Shown here: in pieces, positions 47,210 to 57,063 of the stretch
Layout of the letters: each line of letters starts with the position of its first letter
Numbering within the stretch: the stretch's first letter is position 1
Assembly (NCBI RefSeq): GCF_038235435.1
Contig: NZ_CP151275.1
Location: forward strand, 1,426,001 to 1,490,000
Origin: Niveibacterium sp. SC-1
GTDB taxonomy: Bacteria; Pseudomonadota; Gammaproteobacteria; Burkholderiales; Rhodocyclaceae
DNA length: 64,000 bases
Direction of reading: 5' to 3'
Made by a program: the position numbers and the translations under genes
The notes under the pieces: model-generated
The model's database searches: none
What the model saw: the letters and a program-made list of their open reading frames with translations, nothing else
Told to the model about the DNA's origin: nothing

Positions 47210-49447
47210 TCAGCGGTTTTGCAGCCATTCGAGCAGGGGGCCGATCTCCATCGGCCGTGCGAAGTGGTAGCCCTGCGCTTCGTGACAACCCAGTTCCTGC
47301 AGGCGCTGCGCCTGGGCCGCGTCTTCCACGCCTTCGGCGATGATCGACAGGCCGAGGCGATGGCCGAGCTGGATCACCATTTCCGGAATCTGGCTGCCGC
47401 GCTGCGAATCGGTGATCTCGTTGACGAAGGCTCGGTCGATCTTGAGCCGGTCAACCGACAGGCGCTGCAGGTAAGAGAGCGAGGAGAAGCCGGTGCCGAA
47501 GTCGTCGACCGCGACGGTGATGCCGTTCTCCTTGAGCTTGTTGAGCGTGAGCAGGAGGAAGTCGGCTTCTTCCATCGCCATCGACTCGGTGATCTCCAGT
47601 TCGATGCAGGCTGGGTCGGCGCCGCTGTCCTCGATTGCGCGGCGCAGCACGAAGGGGAACTTCGGATGGCGGAACTGGCTGACCGAGACATTGATCGCCA
47701 TGCGCACATGGCCAAAGCCCATGCGGGCGAGCCAGGCCTGCTGGTGGCAGGCCACGCGCAGCACCCATTCGCCGATATTGACGATGAGGCCGGAATGCTC
47801 GGCGAGCGGGATGAAGCGGTCCGGTGCGATGAAGGCGCCATTTTCGGCGCGCCAGCGGATCAGTGCCTCAAGGCCCACGACGCGGCGCGTCGCGAGATCC
47901 ACCTGGGGTTGGTACACGAGGAAGAGCCGCTCGTTATCGAAGGCGTGCCGCAGCGCCTGCAGCAACATCACCCGTTCCTGGATCTCGATGCCCATCGCGC
48001 GGGTGAAGAAGCTCACTTCACCGCGGCTGCGCTGCTTGGCGCGCTTGAGCGCGATGTTGGTGTCCTTGAGCGCCTCGGCGCCGCTGGTGTTGGAGTCGGC
48101 GAGGTTGAGCAGGCCGCAGGTGGCCGAGACCATCAGGTCCTGGCCATCCACCCGGAAAGGCTCCTGGAACAGCGCGATCAGGATGGAAGGCGACATGCGC
48201 TCGGCCGGGCCGAGCAGGCCGAAAGTGTCGCCCGCCACGCGCGCGACCGTGACCTGGCTGCCCAGCGACTGCTTCAGGCGTGTCGCGACTTCCTGCAGCA
48301 GGCGGTCGCCGAAGAGGTGGCCGAGGGCGTCGTTGGTCTCGGCGAAATGGTCGATATCCACCAGCCCGAGCACGAAGCCCGCGTGGTCCGGATTGGCCAG
48401 GCGGCGGTCGATCTGGTTGATGAAGTGGGTGCGGTTGGGCAGGCGCGAGAGCTGGTCGTAGTAGGCGAAGGCGTGCAGGCGCGAGAACAGCGCGGCGTTG
48501 TCGAAACCCACCGCGATGTTGGCGCAGAAGACTTCGAGCAGGCGCCGGTCGGTTTCGTCGAGCCGGTCGTCGGTCTCGAGGAAGGCTGCCATGTCGCCGC
48601 GCGCGCTGGCCTGGCTGGGGAAGAACAGCAGCGTTCCGGCTTCGTCGTAGATGTTCTGGCGCTCGCGCATGCAGCGCAGCAGGCCCTCGCGCAGGGTGGC
48701 ATCGGCGATCGAGGACAAGGGCTGGTTGATCAGCGCCGTATGGCGCCCGGCCGCGGCGATGATGGTCGGACCGCTTTCGGGCGACTCCTCGTCCATCGCG
48801 TCCTGCGCGCAGACCAGGCCTTCGGGCCGCAGGCCGAGCAGGCCGGCGATCTGGGTGATGACGCCAGCGGCGAAGTTGCGCATGCCGTGCAGGGCCATCA
48901 GCTCGGCGCTGGCGTGCACGATCAAGTCGAGGCCGCGGCGGCTGGTGGTGATCGCGCGGATCTGGTCGAAGGAGCGGATCGCCGCGGTGAGCGTGGTGTA
49001 GAGCTTGTTGCGGGTGAGCTCGGACTTGGTCTTGTAGTCGTTGATGTCGTAGTCGCGGATCGCGTCGATCTCCGGCGCATAGCCGGGCTGGCCGGTGCGC
49101 AGGATGATCCGGGTCTCGCTCATGCCGAAGTCTTCGCGGATGTTCTTGACCAGCCGCAGGCCGGCGTCCTCGTTCTCCATCACGACGTCGAGCAGGATCA
49201 CCGCGATGTCGCCTTCGTTGGCGAGCAGTTCGCGCGTCTGGCTGGCCGAGTAGGCGTGCAGGAAGGAAAGCGGCCGGTTGAGGATCAGCGTGTTGCGCAG
49301 CGCGAGCTCGGTGGTGCTGTGCACATCGGGATCGTCATCGACGATCAGCACGCGCCAGCTCTTGCGCGGCGCCTCGATGGCCGGACCCGACTCATGCTCG
49401 TCGAGGAAGACGAGCTCGTCGTCCTTGTGCGCCTCTGAATCGGTCAC
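47210..49447 (-). CDS. Response regulator with DUF3369, degenerate GGDEF and EAL domains
   Basis: 745 residues. Receiver domain with acidic pocket Asp37-39 and phospho-acceptor Asp87; a DUF3369-type GAF-like sensor follows (FAAGVITQIAGLLGL..., about 190-345); then a GGDEF domain whose signature is AGDTF, and a C-terminal EAL domain with GLEALIRW, ELEITES and DDFGTGFSSLSYL intact. It is therefore expected to degrade c-di-GMP, not make it. I chose GTG 49447 because AAAGGA lies 7 nt upstream; an ATG 42 nt earlier has no ribosome site. Followed by the sensor kinase gene. Confidence 0.9.
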   Translation of the reverse strand: MTDSEAHKDDELVFLDEHESGPAIEAPRKSWRVLIVDDDPDVHSTTELALRNTLILNRPLSFLHAYSASQTRELLANEGDIAVILLDVVMENEDAGLRLVKNIREDFGMSETRIILRTGQPGYAPEIDAIRDYDINDYKTKSELTRNKLYTTLTAAIRSFDQIRAITTSRRGLDLIVHASAELMALHGMRNFAAGVITQIAGLLGLRPEGLVCAQDAMDEESPESGPTIIAAAGRHTALINQPLSSIADATLREGLLRCMRERQNIYDEAGTLLFFPSQASARGDMAAFLETDDRLDETDRRLLEVFCANIAVGFDNAALFSRLHAFAYYDQLSRLPNRTHFINQIDRRLANPDHAGFVLGLVDIDHFAETNDALGHLFGDRLLQEVATRLKQSLGSQVTVARVAGDTFGLLGPAERMSPSILIALFQEPFRVDGQDLMVSATCGLLNLADSNTSGAEALKDTNIALKRAKQRSRGEVSFFTRAMGIEIQERVMLLQALRHAFDNERLFLVYQPQVDLATRRVVGLEALIRWRAENGAFIAPDRFIPLAEHSGLIVNIGEWVLRVACHQQAWLARMGFGHVRMAINVSVSQFRHPKFPFVLRRAIEDSGADPACIELEITESMAMEEADFLLLTLNKLKENGITVAVDDFGTGFSSLSYLQRLSVDRLKIDRAFVNEITDSQRGSQIPEMVIQLGHRLGLSIIAEGVEDAAQAQRLQELGCHEAQGYHFARPMEIGPLLEWLQNR

Positions 49448-49545
49448 CTCTCGTCCTTTCGCTCTTATGCCGCGGCTTTGCGTGGACATCGGCAGCAATG
49501 CCGCCGACTTGAAACCTATCGCGCAGCATGCCTTGGTGGTGCGCA

Positions 49546-49575
49546 AAGAAAAAGGCCCGGCGGTACCGGGCCTTT
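49546..49575 (-). terminator. Intrinsic terminator downstream of sodB
   Basis: AAAGGCCCGG, 5-nt loop, CCGGGCCTTT (49551-49575); on minus it is followed by a T-rich tract. It ends sodB transcription before the response-regulator gene. Confidence 0.9.
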
Positions 49576-49660
49576 GTCACAAGGTGTGGCGGCCGTGAAA
49601 TCGATGGCAGCGGAATCGCGGTCTGCCGTCGGCTGCCAACGCCGCGATCAGCCGAAGCGA

Positions 49661-50245
49661 TCAGCCAAAGTTCTTGGCCGCGAAGTCCCAGTTCACCAGG
49701 CTGTTGAGGAAGGTTTCGACGAACTTGGGACGGGCGTTGCGGTAGTCGATGTAGTAGGCGTGCTCCCACACATCGATGGTGATCAGCGCGGTGTCACCGG
49801 TGGTCAGCGGGGTGCCGGCGGCGGTGGTGTTGACGATGTCCACCGAACCGTCGGCCTTCTTCACCAGCCAGGTCCAGCCGGAACCGAAGTTGCCGACCGC
49901 GCTCTTGGTGAAGGCTTCCTTGAAGGCGTCGAAGCTGCCGAACTTGGCGTTGATCGCGGCGAGCAGGGCGCCGGAGGGCTGGCCACCGCCTGCGGGCTTC
50001 ATCGAGCTCCAGAAGAAGGTGTGGTTCCAGACCTGGGCGGCGTTGTTGAACACGCCACCGGCCGGGGCCTTCTTGACGATCGCTTCGAGGTCCAGGCTCT
50101 CGTACTCGGTGCCCTTGACCAGGTTGTTCAGGTTGGTGACATAGGCCTGGTGGTGCTTGCCGTAGTGGTAGTCGAAGGTCTCGGCCGAGATGTGGGGCGC
50201 GAGTGCATCCTTGGCGTAAGGCAGGGGGGGCAGGGTGTGTTCCAT
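49661..50245 (-). CDS. sodB: Superoxide dismutase (Fe type)
   Basis: Cytoplasmic enzyme that converts superoxide to peroxide and oxygen. The 194-residue protein has metal ligands His27 (DYHYGKHH), a His in NHTFFW, and Asp/His in DVWEHAYY. The [14 protein letters not shown] stretch, with Gln before the tryptophan, marks the iron type. AGGAG lies 9 nt before the ATG; an upstream in-frame extension of 33 codons is not part of the family. Single-gene unit with its own terminator. Confidence 0.95.
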   Translation of the reverse strand: MEHTLPPLPYAKDALAPHISAETFDYHYGKHHQAYVTNLNNLVKGTEYESLDLEAIVKKAPAGGVFNNAAQVWNHTFFWSSMKPAGGGQPSGALLAAINAKFGSFDAFKEAFTKSAVGNFGSGWTWLVKKADGSVDIVNTTAAGTPLTTGDTALITIDVWEHAYYIDYRNARPKFVETFLNSLVNWDFAAKNFG

Positions 50246-50291
50246 GTCTTGAGCTCCTGTGGGGTTGGTCCTGTGGGTCGAATCAGTGATT

Positions 50292-51680
50292 TTAGTCGCT
50301 GGTACCCGTGGGGTTCGACCCTGCTTGTGGCAGGGTTTCCACACGGGCGCTCAGGCGGCCTTGCGCGGGGCGGATGTCGAGCAGGGTACCCGGCGCGATT
50401 GCTCCGGCGTCGCGAACGATGCGGCCCTGCTCATCGCGAACGATGGCAAAGCCGCGAGCGAGTACGGCTTGCGGGTTCAGGTGCTGAAGGTGGACGGCCC
50501 GGCTGGCCACATGTTCCCGGCGGCGCTCCAGCGCCCAGGCCACTGCGCGGCTCAGCTCCAGGGCGAGGCCGCGCAAGGTCTCACGCGCAACTTCGGGCCG
50601 CGGCCGGTGCGCCTGCAGGCTGCGTGCGGCCAGGGCGGTCCTTGCGCGCAGGCGCTCCTGGCGCGCGAGCTGGGCGCGCTGCAGGCGATGGCGCGCGCCT
50701 TCCAGGCGCTCGCGCTGGCGGGCGAGGCGTTCGCGCGGATGGGTCAGGCGCGCGCGCAAGCGGTCGCTGCGTTCCCAGGCGGTTTCCAGCCGCCGCGTCA
50801 GGGCGCGGACGAGGCCGGGGCGCAGCTGGGCGAGGCGGGTGCGGGCGGCGAGGTGGCCGGCGCTGAGGATTTCCGCGGCGGCCGTGGGTGTGGCCGCGCG
50901 CAGGTCGGCGGCGAAGTCCGCGAGGGTGAAATCGGTCTCGTGGCCGACGCCGCTTACCACCGGGATCGGCGAAGCCGCGATGGCGCGGGCCAGGGCTTCG
51001 TCGTTGAAGGCCCAGAGGTCTTCCAGGCTGCCGCCGCCACGACACACGATCAGCACGTCGATGCCATCCTGCGCGGCGCGCGCGCCGGCTTTCTGCACCG
51101 CGGCCGTGAGCTGGGCTCCTGCCGCGTCGCCCTGCACCGGGCTGGGGTAGATCACCAGCGGCAATTGCGGCGCACGGCGCCGCAGGGCCACGAGCACGTC
51201 ATGCAGGGCCGCGGCCTGGCGCGAGGTGACGATGCCGATACCGCGCGGCAGTTCCGGGAGGGGCCGCTTGCGCCCGGCGTCGAAGAGACCTTCGGCGGTG
51301 AGCCTGTCCTTGAGCCGCAGGAAGGCTTCGAACAGGTTGCCACGTCCGGCCTGGCGGATCTGTTCGACCTGCAGCTGGAATTCGCCGCGTGCCTCGTAGA
51401 GGGTCACCAGGGCGCGGATTTCGACGCGCTGGCCCTCGGCGAGGCGGAAGGGCACGAGCTGGGCGCGCGAGCGGTACATCACGCAACGCACCTGGGCGCT
51501 CTCGTCGCGCAGGGTGAAGTAGAGGTGGCCGGAAGCGGCGCGGGTCAGGGTCGAGACCTCGCCGACGATCCATTGCAGGGGAAACCCGCGCTCCAGCGTC
51601 TGACGTGCGCGTCGGAGCAGCTCCGACACCGGCACGGCGTCATTCGCACCGGGATTTGCGTCTGGCGGGCTTGAAAACAT
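50292..51680 (-). CDS. xseA: Exodeoxyribonuclease VII large subunit
   Basis: Catalytic subunit of ExoVII, which degrades single-stranded DNA with XseB. The 462-residue protein starts with an OB fold ([27 protein letters not shown], about 15-110), then the catalytic core with [33 protein letters not shown] and [14 protein letters not shown], and ends in long Arg/Leu-rich coiled helices and [15 protein letters not shown]. No xseB is adjacent. Confidence 0.95.
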   Translation of the reverse strand: MFSSPPDANPGANDAVPVSELLRRARQTLERGFPLQWIVGEVSTLTRAASGHLYFTLRDESAQVRCVMYRSRAQLVPFRLAEGQRVEIRALVTLYEARGEFQLQVEQIRQAGRGNLFEAFLRLKDRLTAEGLFDAGRKRPLPELPRGIGIVTSRQAAALHDVLVALRRRAPQLPLVIYPSPVQGDAAGAQLTAAVQKAGARAAQDGIDVLIVCRGGGSLEDLWAFNDEALARAIAASPIPVVSGVGHETDFTLADFAADLRAATPTAAAEILSAGHLAARTRLAQLRPGLVRALTRRLETAWERSDRLRARLTHPRERLARQRERLEGARHRLQRAQLARQERLRARTALAARSLQAHRPRPEVARETLRGLALELSRAVAWALERRREHVASRAVHLQHLNPQAVLARGFAIVRDEQGRIVRDAGAIAPGTLLDIRPAQGRLSARVETLPQAGSNPTGTSD

Positions 51681-51877
51681 GGGCGCGATTCTAGCGGAAT
51701 CCACACGGCGGGCCGTCCGCCGCGTGACATCGGGCTTGTAGGCCGCATGAAATCGCGCTTTTGACGTAAGTTATTGAAAAAAAAGCGCTTTGCTTCTGTG
51801 CTTCATTTTGGGTCGGAGAAAGGAAAACCCTTGTGGGGACAGGACTTAGCGTTTCCCGGCAGCCACTGTTCACAGAC

Positions 51878-51899
51878 TTATCCACAGAATCTGTGGATT
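51878..51899. promoter_or_regulatory. DnaA-box pair in the xseA-exbB intergenic region
   Basis: TTATCCACA (51878-51886) is an exact DnaA box. The adjacent TGTGGATTG (51892-51900) is an inverted 7/9 match, and together they form the near-perfect palindrome ATCCACAGA-A-TCTGTGGAT. It lies in a 297-bp gap between divergent genes that also has an A/T-rich tract near 51750-51790. Confidence 0.6.
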
Positions 51900-51977
51900 G
51901 TGTCCGGCCGGTGTCGGCTTGCCCGGGACATGCCGCCGAGATAGAGTCCGGAGCTTTGCGGCTGAGGAGTTAGCTAC

Positions 51978-52583
51978 GTGTTCGAGATCATTCAGGCGGC
52001 CGGTTGGCCGATCTATTTCCTGCTCGCGGCGTCCATCATCGCGCTGGCGCTGATCATCGAACGAAGCGTCGCGCTGCGACGCAGCCGCATCGTGCCCAAG
52101 GGCCTGCTCGACAAGCTGATCGGCGAACTGCGCCAGGGCGGGGTGACCGACGAGATCATCGTACGCACCGCGAACCACTCGCCGCTGGGCCGTGTGCTCG
52201 CCGCCGGCCTCAAGAACGTGCGCGCCAGCCGCGAAGTGATGAAGGAGTCCATCGAAGAGGCAGGCAGCGCCGTGGCGCATGAGCTGGGCCGCTTCCTCAC
52301 CACGCTGGGCACGATCTCCACGCTGGCACCGCTCATGGGCCTCTTCGGCACCGTGGTCGGCATGATCGAGATCTTCGGCGCCCAGTCGCCTTCCGGCACC
52401 AACCCGCAGCAGCTCGCGCACGGGATCTCGGTGGCGCTCTACAACACCGGTTTCGGTCTGCTGATCGCGATGCCCTCGCTGGTGGCCTACCGCCACTTCC
52501 GCGCCTCGGTCGATAGCTTCGTGGTCGATATGGAGCAGCAGGCCGTCAAGCTCGTGGAAGTCGTGCACGGCGACCGTCGCTGA
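51978..52583 (+). CDS. exbB: MotA/TolQ/ExbB proton channel protein
   Basis: Inner-membrane subunit of an ExbBD-type energy transducer, 201 residues, starting at GTG after GAGGAG. Three hydrophobic segments (about 9-26, 110-135, 150-172) and the conserved LGTISTLAPLMGLFGTVVGMIEIF and GISVALYNTGFGLLIAMPSLVAY regions match the family. First gene of the operon with exbD, lpxK, Trm112 and kdsB. No TonB is adjacent; in betaproteobacteria this exbBD-lpxK linkage is common, so a role in envelope or lipid transport is possible. Confidence 0.92.
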   Translation: MFEIIQAAGWPIYFLLAASIIALALIIERSVALRRSRIVPKGLLDKLIGELRQGGVTDEIIVRTANHSPLGRVLAAGLKNVRASREVMKESIEEAGSAVAHELGRFLTTLGTISTLAPLMGLFGTVVGMIEIFGAQSPSGTNPQQLAHGISVALYNTGFGLLIAMPSLVAYRHFRASVDSFVVDMEQQAVKLVEVVHGDRR

Positions 52584-52602
52584 GCCGCCGGGAACGCAGA
52601 CC

Positions 52603-53028
52603 ATGAATTTCCGCCGCGGCCAGAAATCCGAGGATGTCGAGGTCAACCTGATCCCGCTCATCGACGTGCTGCTGGTGATCATCATCTTCCTGATGCTGAC
52701 CACCACCTATTCCAAGTTCTCCGGCCTCGAGATCAACCTGCCGTCTTCGGATGCGGCGCCGGCCCAGACCACGCCCAACGAGATCGACGTCGTGATCACC
52801 GCGGGCGGCGAGGTGCTGATCAACCGCAGCCCGGTGGCCGCCGGCATCCCCGCCATCACCGAGGCGCTCAAGCGCGCCCGGCCGCAGGCGGACAAGGACC
52901 CGGTGGTGATCATCAACGCCGACGCCAAGACCCCGATGCAGGCCACCATCGATGTGATGCAGGCCGCGCAGCAGGCCGACATGCCGCAGATCACCTTCGC
53001 GACGCAGTCCGGCGGCAACAAGGACTGA
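52603..53028 (+). CDS. exbD: Biopolymer transport protein ExbD/TolR
   Basis: 141-residue partner of ExbB: short cytoplasmic N-terminus, one membrane helix (about 15-36, LIPLIDVLLVIIIFLMLTTTY) with the conserved Asp in LIDVLLV that carries protons, and a periplasmic domain (VVITAGGEVLINRSPV, PVVIINADAKTPMQATIDVMQAAQQA). Starts 19 bp after exbB. Confidence 0.95.
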   Translation: MNFRRGQKSEDVEVNLIPLIDVLLVIIIFLMLTTTYSKFSGLEINLPSSDAAPAQTTPNEIDVVITAGGEVLINRSPVAAGIPAITEALKRARPQADKDPVVIINADAKTPMQATIDVMQAAQQADMPQITFATQSGGNKD

Positions 53029-53029
53029 A

Positions 53030-54022
53030 GTGCCCGCAGCGCCTGAATTCTGGCAACGCCGCGGTCCTGCCGCGGCGTTCTTGTTTCCGCTGGCGCGACT
53101 GTACCGCCGTGTCACCTGGCTGCGCCGGCTCGCCTACGAGCGCGGCTGGTTCAAGGTCGAACGCATCGATGTGCCGGTGGTGGTAGTCGGCAACATCGCC
53201 GTGGGAGGCAGCGGCAAGACACCCGTGGTGCTGTGGCTGGTGGAGCGCCTGCGCCAGGCTGGCCGCAATCCCGGTGTGGTGAGCCGTGGCTACGGCGGTC
53301 GGGTGCGGCGCCCGACGGGCGTCACGCGGCAGAGCAAGCCCCGCAAGGTCGGCGACGAGCCCGTGCTGATCGCCGCGCGCACCGGTGTGCCGGTGTGGGT
53401 CGGGCCCGACCGGGTCGCCGTGGCGCGGGCCTTGCGCAAAGCCCATCCCGAGGTCGACGTGATCGTCTCGGACGACGGCATGCAGCACTACCGGCTCGGC
53501 CGCGACTGCGAGATCGCCGTGGTCGACGAGGCCCAGTTGGCCAACCGCCTGCCGCTTCCCTCCGGGCCGATGCGCGAACCGCTACGTCGTCTGGCCGAAT
53601 GCCAGCTCGTGCTCGCGCACGGCGAGCTCACTCCGCATGTCCACGCGGCCTGCCCGCCGGCACCGGTCTACAAGATGCAGCTGGTGCCTACGGCCTTCTA
53701 CGATCTGGCCGACCCGCGGCGGCGTCGCTCGGCTGGGGAATTCGCAGGCAAGCGTGTGGTGGCGCTGGCCGGCATCGGCCGGCCGCAGCGCTTTTTCGAC
53801 ACCCTGGAGGGGCTCGGCCTGAAACTCGCCGATCGTCGCGCCTTCCCCGACCATCATGCCTTCAGGCGTGGCGATCTGGCCTTCGCGAAAGGCGCGACCC
53901 TGCTTGTTACCGAAAAGGATGCAGTAAAATTGCGCGCTTTTGCGCCTGCCGACACTTGGGTTCTCCCGGTCGAAGCGGACATCCGCGAGGGCGCATTCGA
54001 ACGCGTGATGGAGCGCCTCTGA
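53030..54022 (+). CDS. lpxK: Tetraacyldisaccharide 4'-kinase (lipid A synthesis)
   Basis: Membrane-associated kinase that adds the 4'-phosphate to the lipid A precursor. The 330-residue protein starts with GTG one base after the exbD stop. It has the N-terminal amphipathic segment, Walker [14 protein letters not shown] (about 54-66), [20 protein letters not shown] and TEKDAVKL. Coupled to the next gene by a 1-bp stop/start overlap (TGATG). Confidence 0.95.
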   Translation: MPAAPEFWQRRGPAAAFLFPLARLYRRVTWLRRLAYERGWFKVERIDVPVVVVGNIAVGGSGKTPVVLWLVERLRQAGRNPGVVSRGYGGRVRRPTGVTRQSKPRKVGDEPVLIAARTGVPVWVGPDRVAVARALRKAHPEVDVIVSDDGMQHYRLGRDCEIAVVDEAQLANRLPLPSGPMREPLRRLAECQLVLAHGELTPHVHAACPPAPVYKMQLVPTAFYDLADPRRRRSAGEFAGKRVVALAGIGRPQRFFDTLEGLGLKLADRRAFPDHHAFRRGDLAFAKGATLLVTEKDAVKLRAFAPADTWVLPVEADIREGAFERVMERL

Positions 54023-54207
54023 TGGACCCCAAGCTGCTCGAAATCCTGGTCTGCCCCGTGTGCAAAGGCCCCCTGAACTACCGCAAGGCGGCAGGCGAAC
54101 TGGTCTGCAAGCCCTGCCGCCTGGCCTATGCGGTGCGCGACGGCATCCCGGTGATGCTGGAAGCCGAGGCGCGCACCCTGGCCGAGGACGACGAGGGCGA
54201 GGCGTGA
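54022..54207 (+). CDS. Trm112 family small zinc protein
   Basis: 61 residues: [18 protein letters not shown], then [20 protein letters not shown], giving the family's two Cys-x2-Cys pairs. Bacterial members are often found between lpxK and kdsB, as here; eukaryotic Trm112 activates methyltransferases, and the bacterial role is unclear. Overlaps lpxK by 1 bp and kdsB by 4 bp. Confidence 0.93.
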   Translation: MDPKLLEILVCPVCKGPLNYRKAAGELVCKPCRLAYAVRDGIPVMLEAEARTLAEDDEGEA

Positions 54208-54968
54208 GCGCAGGTTTTCGCGCGGTCGTCCCGGCGCGTTTCGCTTCCACCCGTCTGCCGGGCAAGCCGCTGGCCGACATCGCCGGCGCGCCGATGGTGG
54301 TGCGGGTGATGCAGCGTGCGCAGGCCTCCGGCGCCCGCGAAGTCTGGGTCGCCACCGACCATGCGCCGGTCGAAGCGGCCGTGCGTGCCGCCGGCGGCCA
54401 GGCCATCCTGACCCGTGCCGATCACCCCAGCGGCACCGATCGTCTCGCCGAAGTCGTCGAGCGCCTGGGCTGGGCCGACGAGGACATCGTGGTCAACGTC
54501 CAGGGCGATGAACCCCTGATCCCGCCCGAGCTCATTGCACAGGTTGCGCAGGCCCTGGCCGACGCGCCGGATGCTGCAATCGCCACCGCCGCCCACGCGA
54601 TCCACAGTGCCGAGGAGTTCTTCAATCCGGCTGTGGTGAAGGTGGTCTGCGATGCACAAGGTGACGCGATGACCTTCTCGCGCGCCCCGATCCCCTGGGC
54701 CCGCGACGCTTTCGCCATGGACCGCAATAGCCTGCCCGCCGACCTGGGCGCCCTGCGGCACATTGGCCTGTATGCCTACCGCGTGTCCTTCCTGCGTCGC
54801 TACGCCGCCCTGGCGCCTTCGCCGCTCGAAGGCATCGAAATGCTCGAACAACTGCGCGCGCTCTGGCATGGTTACAAAATCCGCGTGATCACGCTCGATT
54901 CCGCCCCGCCGGCCGGGGTGGACACGCCCGAAGACCTGGAGCGCGTGCGCGCCGCGTTTGTAGTCTGA
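54204..54968 (+). CDS. kdsB: 3-deoxy-manno-octulosonate cytidylyltransferase
   Basis: Activates KDO as CMP-KDO for LPS inner core. The 254-residue protein starts with GTG overlapping the Trm112 stop (GTGA). Motifs: [56 protein letters not shown] and [15 protein letters not shown]. Last gene of the exbB operon; lipid A kinase and KDO activation are thus co-expressed. Confidence 0.96.
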   Translation: MSAGFRAVVPARFASTRLPGKPLADIAGAPMVVRVMQRAQASGAREVWVATDHAPVEAAVRAAGGQAILTRADHPSGTDRLAEVVERLGWADEDIVVNVQGDEPLIPPELIAQVAQALADAPDAAIATAAHAIHSAEEFFNPAVVKVVCDAQGDAMTFSRAPIPWARDAFAMDRNSLPADLGALRHIGLYAYRVSFLRRYAALAPSPLEGIEMLEQLRALWHGYKIRVITLDSAPPAGVDTPEDLERVRAAFVV

Positions 54969-54976
54969 ATTCGTAG

Positions 54977-55747
<771 letters not shown>

Positions 55748-55786
55748 AGGCGCCTGACGCCGGTCTCGGCGAGGGCGTTCACAAAC

Positions 55787-57049
55787 ATGAAGAACGCACT
55801 CTATGCCCAGGCCGGCGGCGTCACCGCCGTCATCAACGCCAGCGCCGCTGGCGTCATCGAAACCGCGCGCCGTCATGCCGATCGCATCGGCACGGTGTTC
55901 GCCGCGCGCCACGGCATCTTCGGTATCTGGAACGAAGAGCTGATCGACACCAACGTCGAGTCGCCCGAGGAGATCGCGCTGCTGCGCCAGACCCCGGGCG
56001 GCGCCTTCGGCTCCTGCCGCTACGACGTCAAGTCGCATGAGGACGACCCCGGCCTCTACAAGCGCATCTTCGAAGTCTTCGCCGCGCACGACATCGGCTA
56101 CTTCTTCTACAACGGCGGCAACGGCTCCATGGACACCGCCTGGAAGCTGCATCTGGCCGCCAAGGCGCTGGACTATCCGCTGATCTCCATCGGCGTGCCC
56201 AAGACCATCGACAACGATCTGGTCCTCACCGACTGCTGTCCCGGCTACGGTTCCACCGCCAAGTACGTCGCCACGGCGATCCGCGAAGTCGGCCTCGACC
56301 TGGAAGCCATGGCGCAGGGCAAGCCCAAGATCTTCCTGATGGAGGTGATGGGTCGCAATGCCGGTTGGATCGCGGCCGCGTCCGCACTCGCTTGCGAGCA
56401 CATGGACGACGTTCCGCATGTGGTGCTGCTACCGGAAGTACCCTTCGATCCGGAACTCTTCATCGCCAAGGTGCAGCACGTCGCGCAGCGTCTCGGGTAC
56501 TGCGCCATCGTGGTGTCCGAAGGTGTGCGTGACAAGGAAGGGCGCTACCTCGCCGAGCGCGGCAAGGGTGGCGGCTACGTGCAACTCGGTGGCGCCGGGC
56601 TGGCGGTGGCCGACCTGATCCGCGAACGCCTGGGCTTCGGCTACCACCTCGCGATCATCGACTACCTGCAGCGCGCCGGCCGCCACATTGCCGCACGCAT
56701 CGACGTCGAGCAGGCCTATGCCGCCGGCGCGGCGGCGGTGGAGTACGCGATGCAGGGCCTCTCCGGCGTCATGCCGGCGGTCGAGCGCGTGTCAGACACG
56801 CCGTATCGCTGGTTCATGAAGCCAGTGCCACTGGAAGAAGTCGGCCATGCCGAGCGTTCGGTGCCGCGCGAGTACATCAGTGCAGATGGCATGGGTGTCA
56901 CCGAGGCCTTCCGCCGCTATGCGCTGCCCCTGATCGAAGGCGAAGACCCGCCGCGCTTCCACAAGGGCCTGCCGGTCTACGCCAAGCTGCGTTGCTACAC
57001 CGTCGCCCGGCGCTGTCCGCCTGCGCCCTACGAGATCGCTTCCTACTGA
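55787..57049 (+). CDS. pfp: 6-phosphofructokinase, probably pyrophosphate-dependent
   Basis: Phosphorylates fructose-6-phosphate. The 420-residue protein is of the long PFK group: QAGGVTAVINASAAGV, NGGNGSMDTAWK (GGNGS at 110-114), PKTIDNDL (138-145) with catalytic Asp142, and MEVMGRNAGWIAAASAL. Lys139 in PKTIDND is the determinant of pyrophosphate enzymes, but the other determinant position (Gly113 in GGNGS) is glycine, as in ATP enzymes, while related PPi enzymes commonly have GGNDS or GGDD. The phosphoryl donor is therefore uncertain. Lies 39 bp after adk. Confidence 0.88.
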   Translation: MKNALYAQAGGVTAVINASAAGVIETARRHADRIGTVFAARHGIFGIWNEELIDTNVESPEEIALLRQTPGGAFGSCRYDVKSHEDDPGLYKRIFEVFAAHDIGYFFYNGGNGSMDTAWKLHLAAKALDYPLISIGVPKTIDNDLVLTDCCPGYGSTAKYVATAIREVGLDLEAMAQGKPKIFLMEVMGRNAGWIAAASALACEHMDDVPHVVLLPEVPFDPELFIAKVQHVAQRLGYCAIVVSEGVRDKEGRYLAERGKGGGYVQLGGAGLAVADLIRERLGFGYHLAIIDYLQRAGRHIAARIDVEQAYAAGAAAVEYAMQGLSGVMPAVERVSDTPYRWFMKPVPLEEVGHAERSVPREYISADGMGVTEAFRRYALPLIEGEDPPRFHKGLPVYAKLRCYTVARRCPPAPYEIASY

Positions 57050-57063
57050 ACCCCGCACGCACG

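Noticed and set aside
44771..49438. A 1555-codon open frame on plus opposite the sensor kinase and response regulator
   Set aside because: It lies antisense to two genes with clear domains; its His/Gly/Ala/Arg-rich translation has no recognisable motif. Long antisense frames are expected in GC-rich codon usage.
51740..51900. Possible chromosomal origin suggested by a DnaA box and A/T-rich tract
   Set aside because: Only one exact box and one partial box are present, and none of dnaA, dnaN, rpmH or gidA is nearby.
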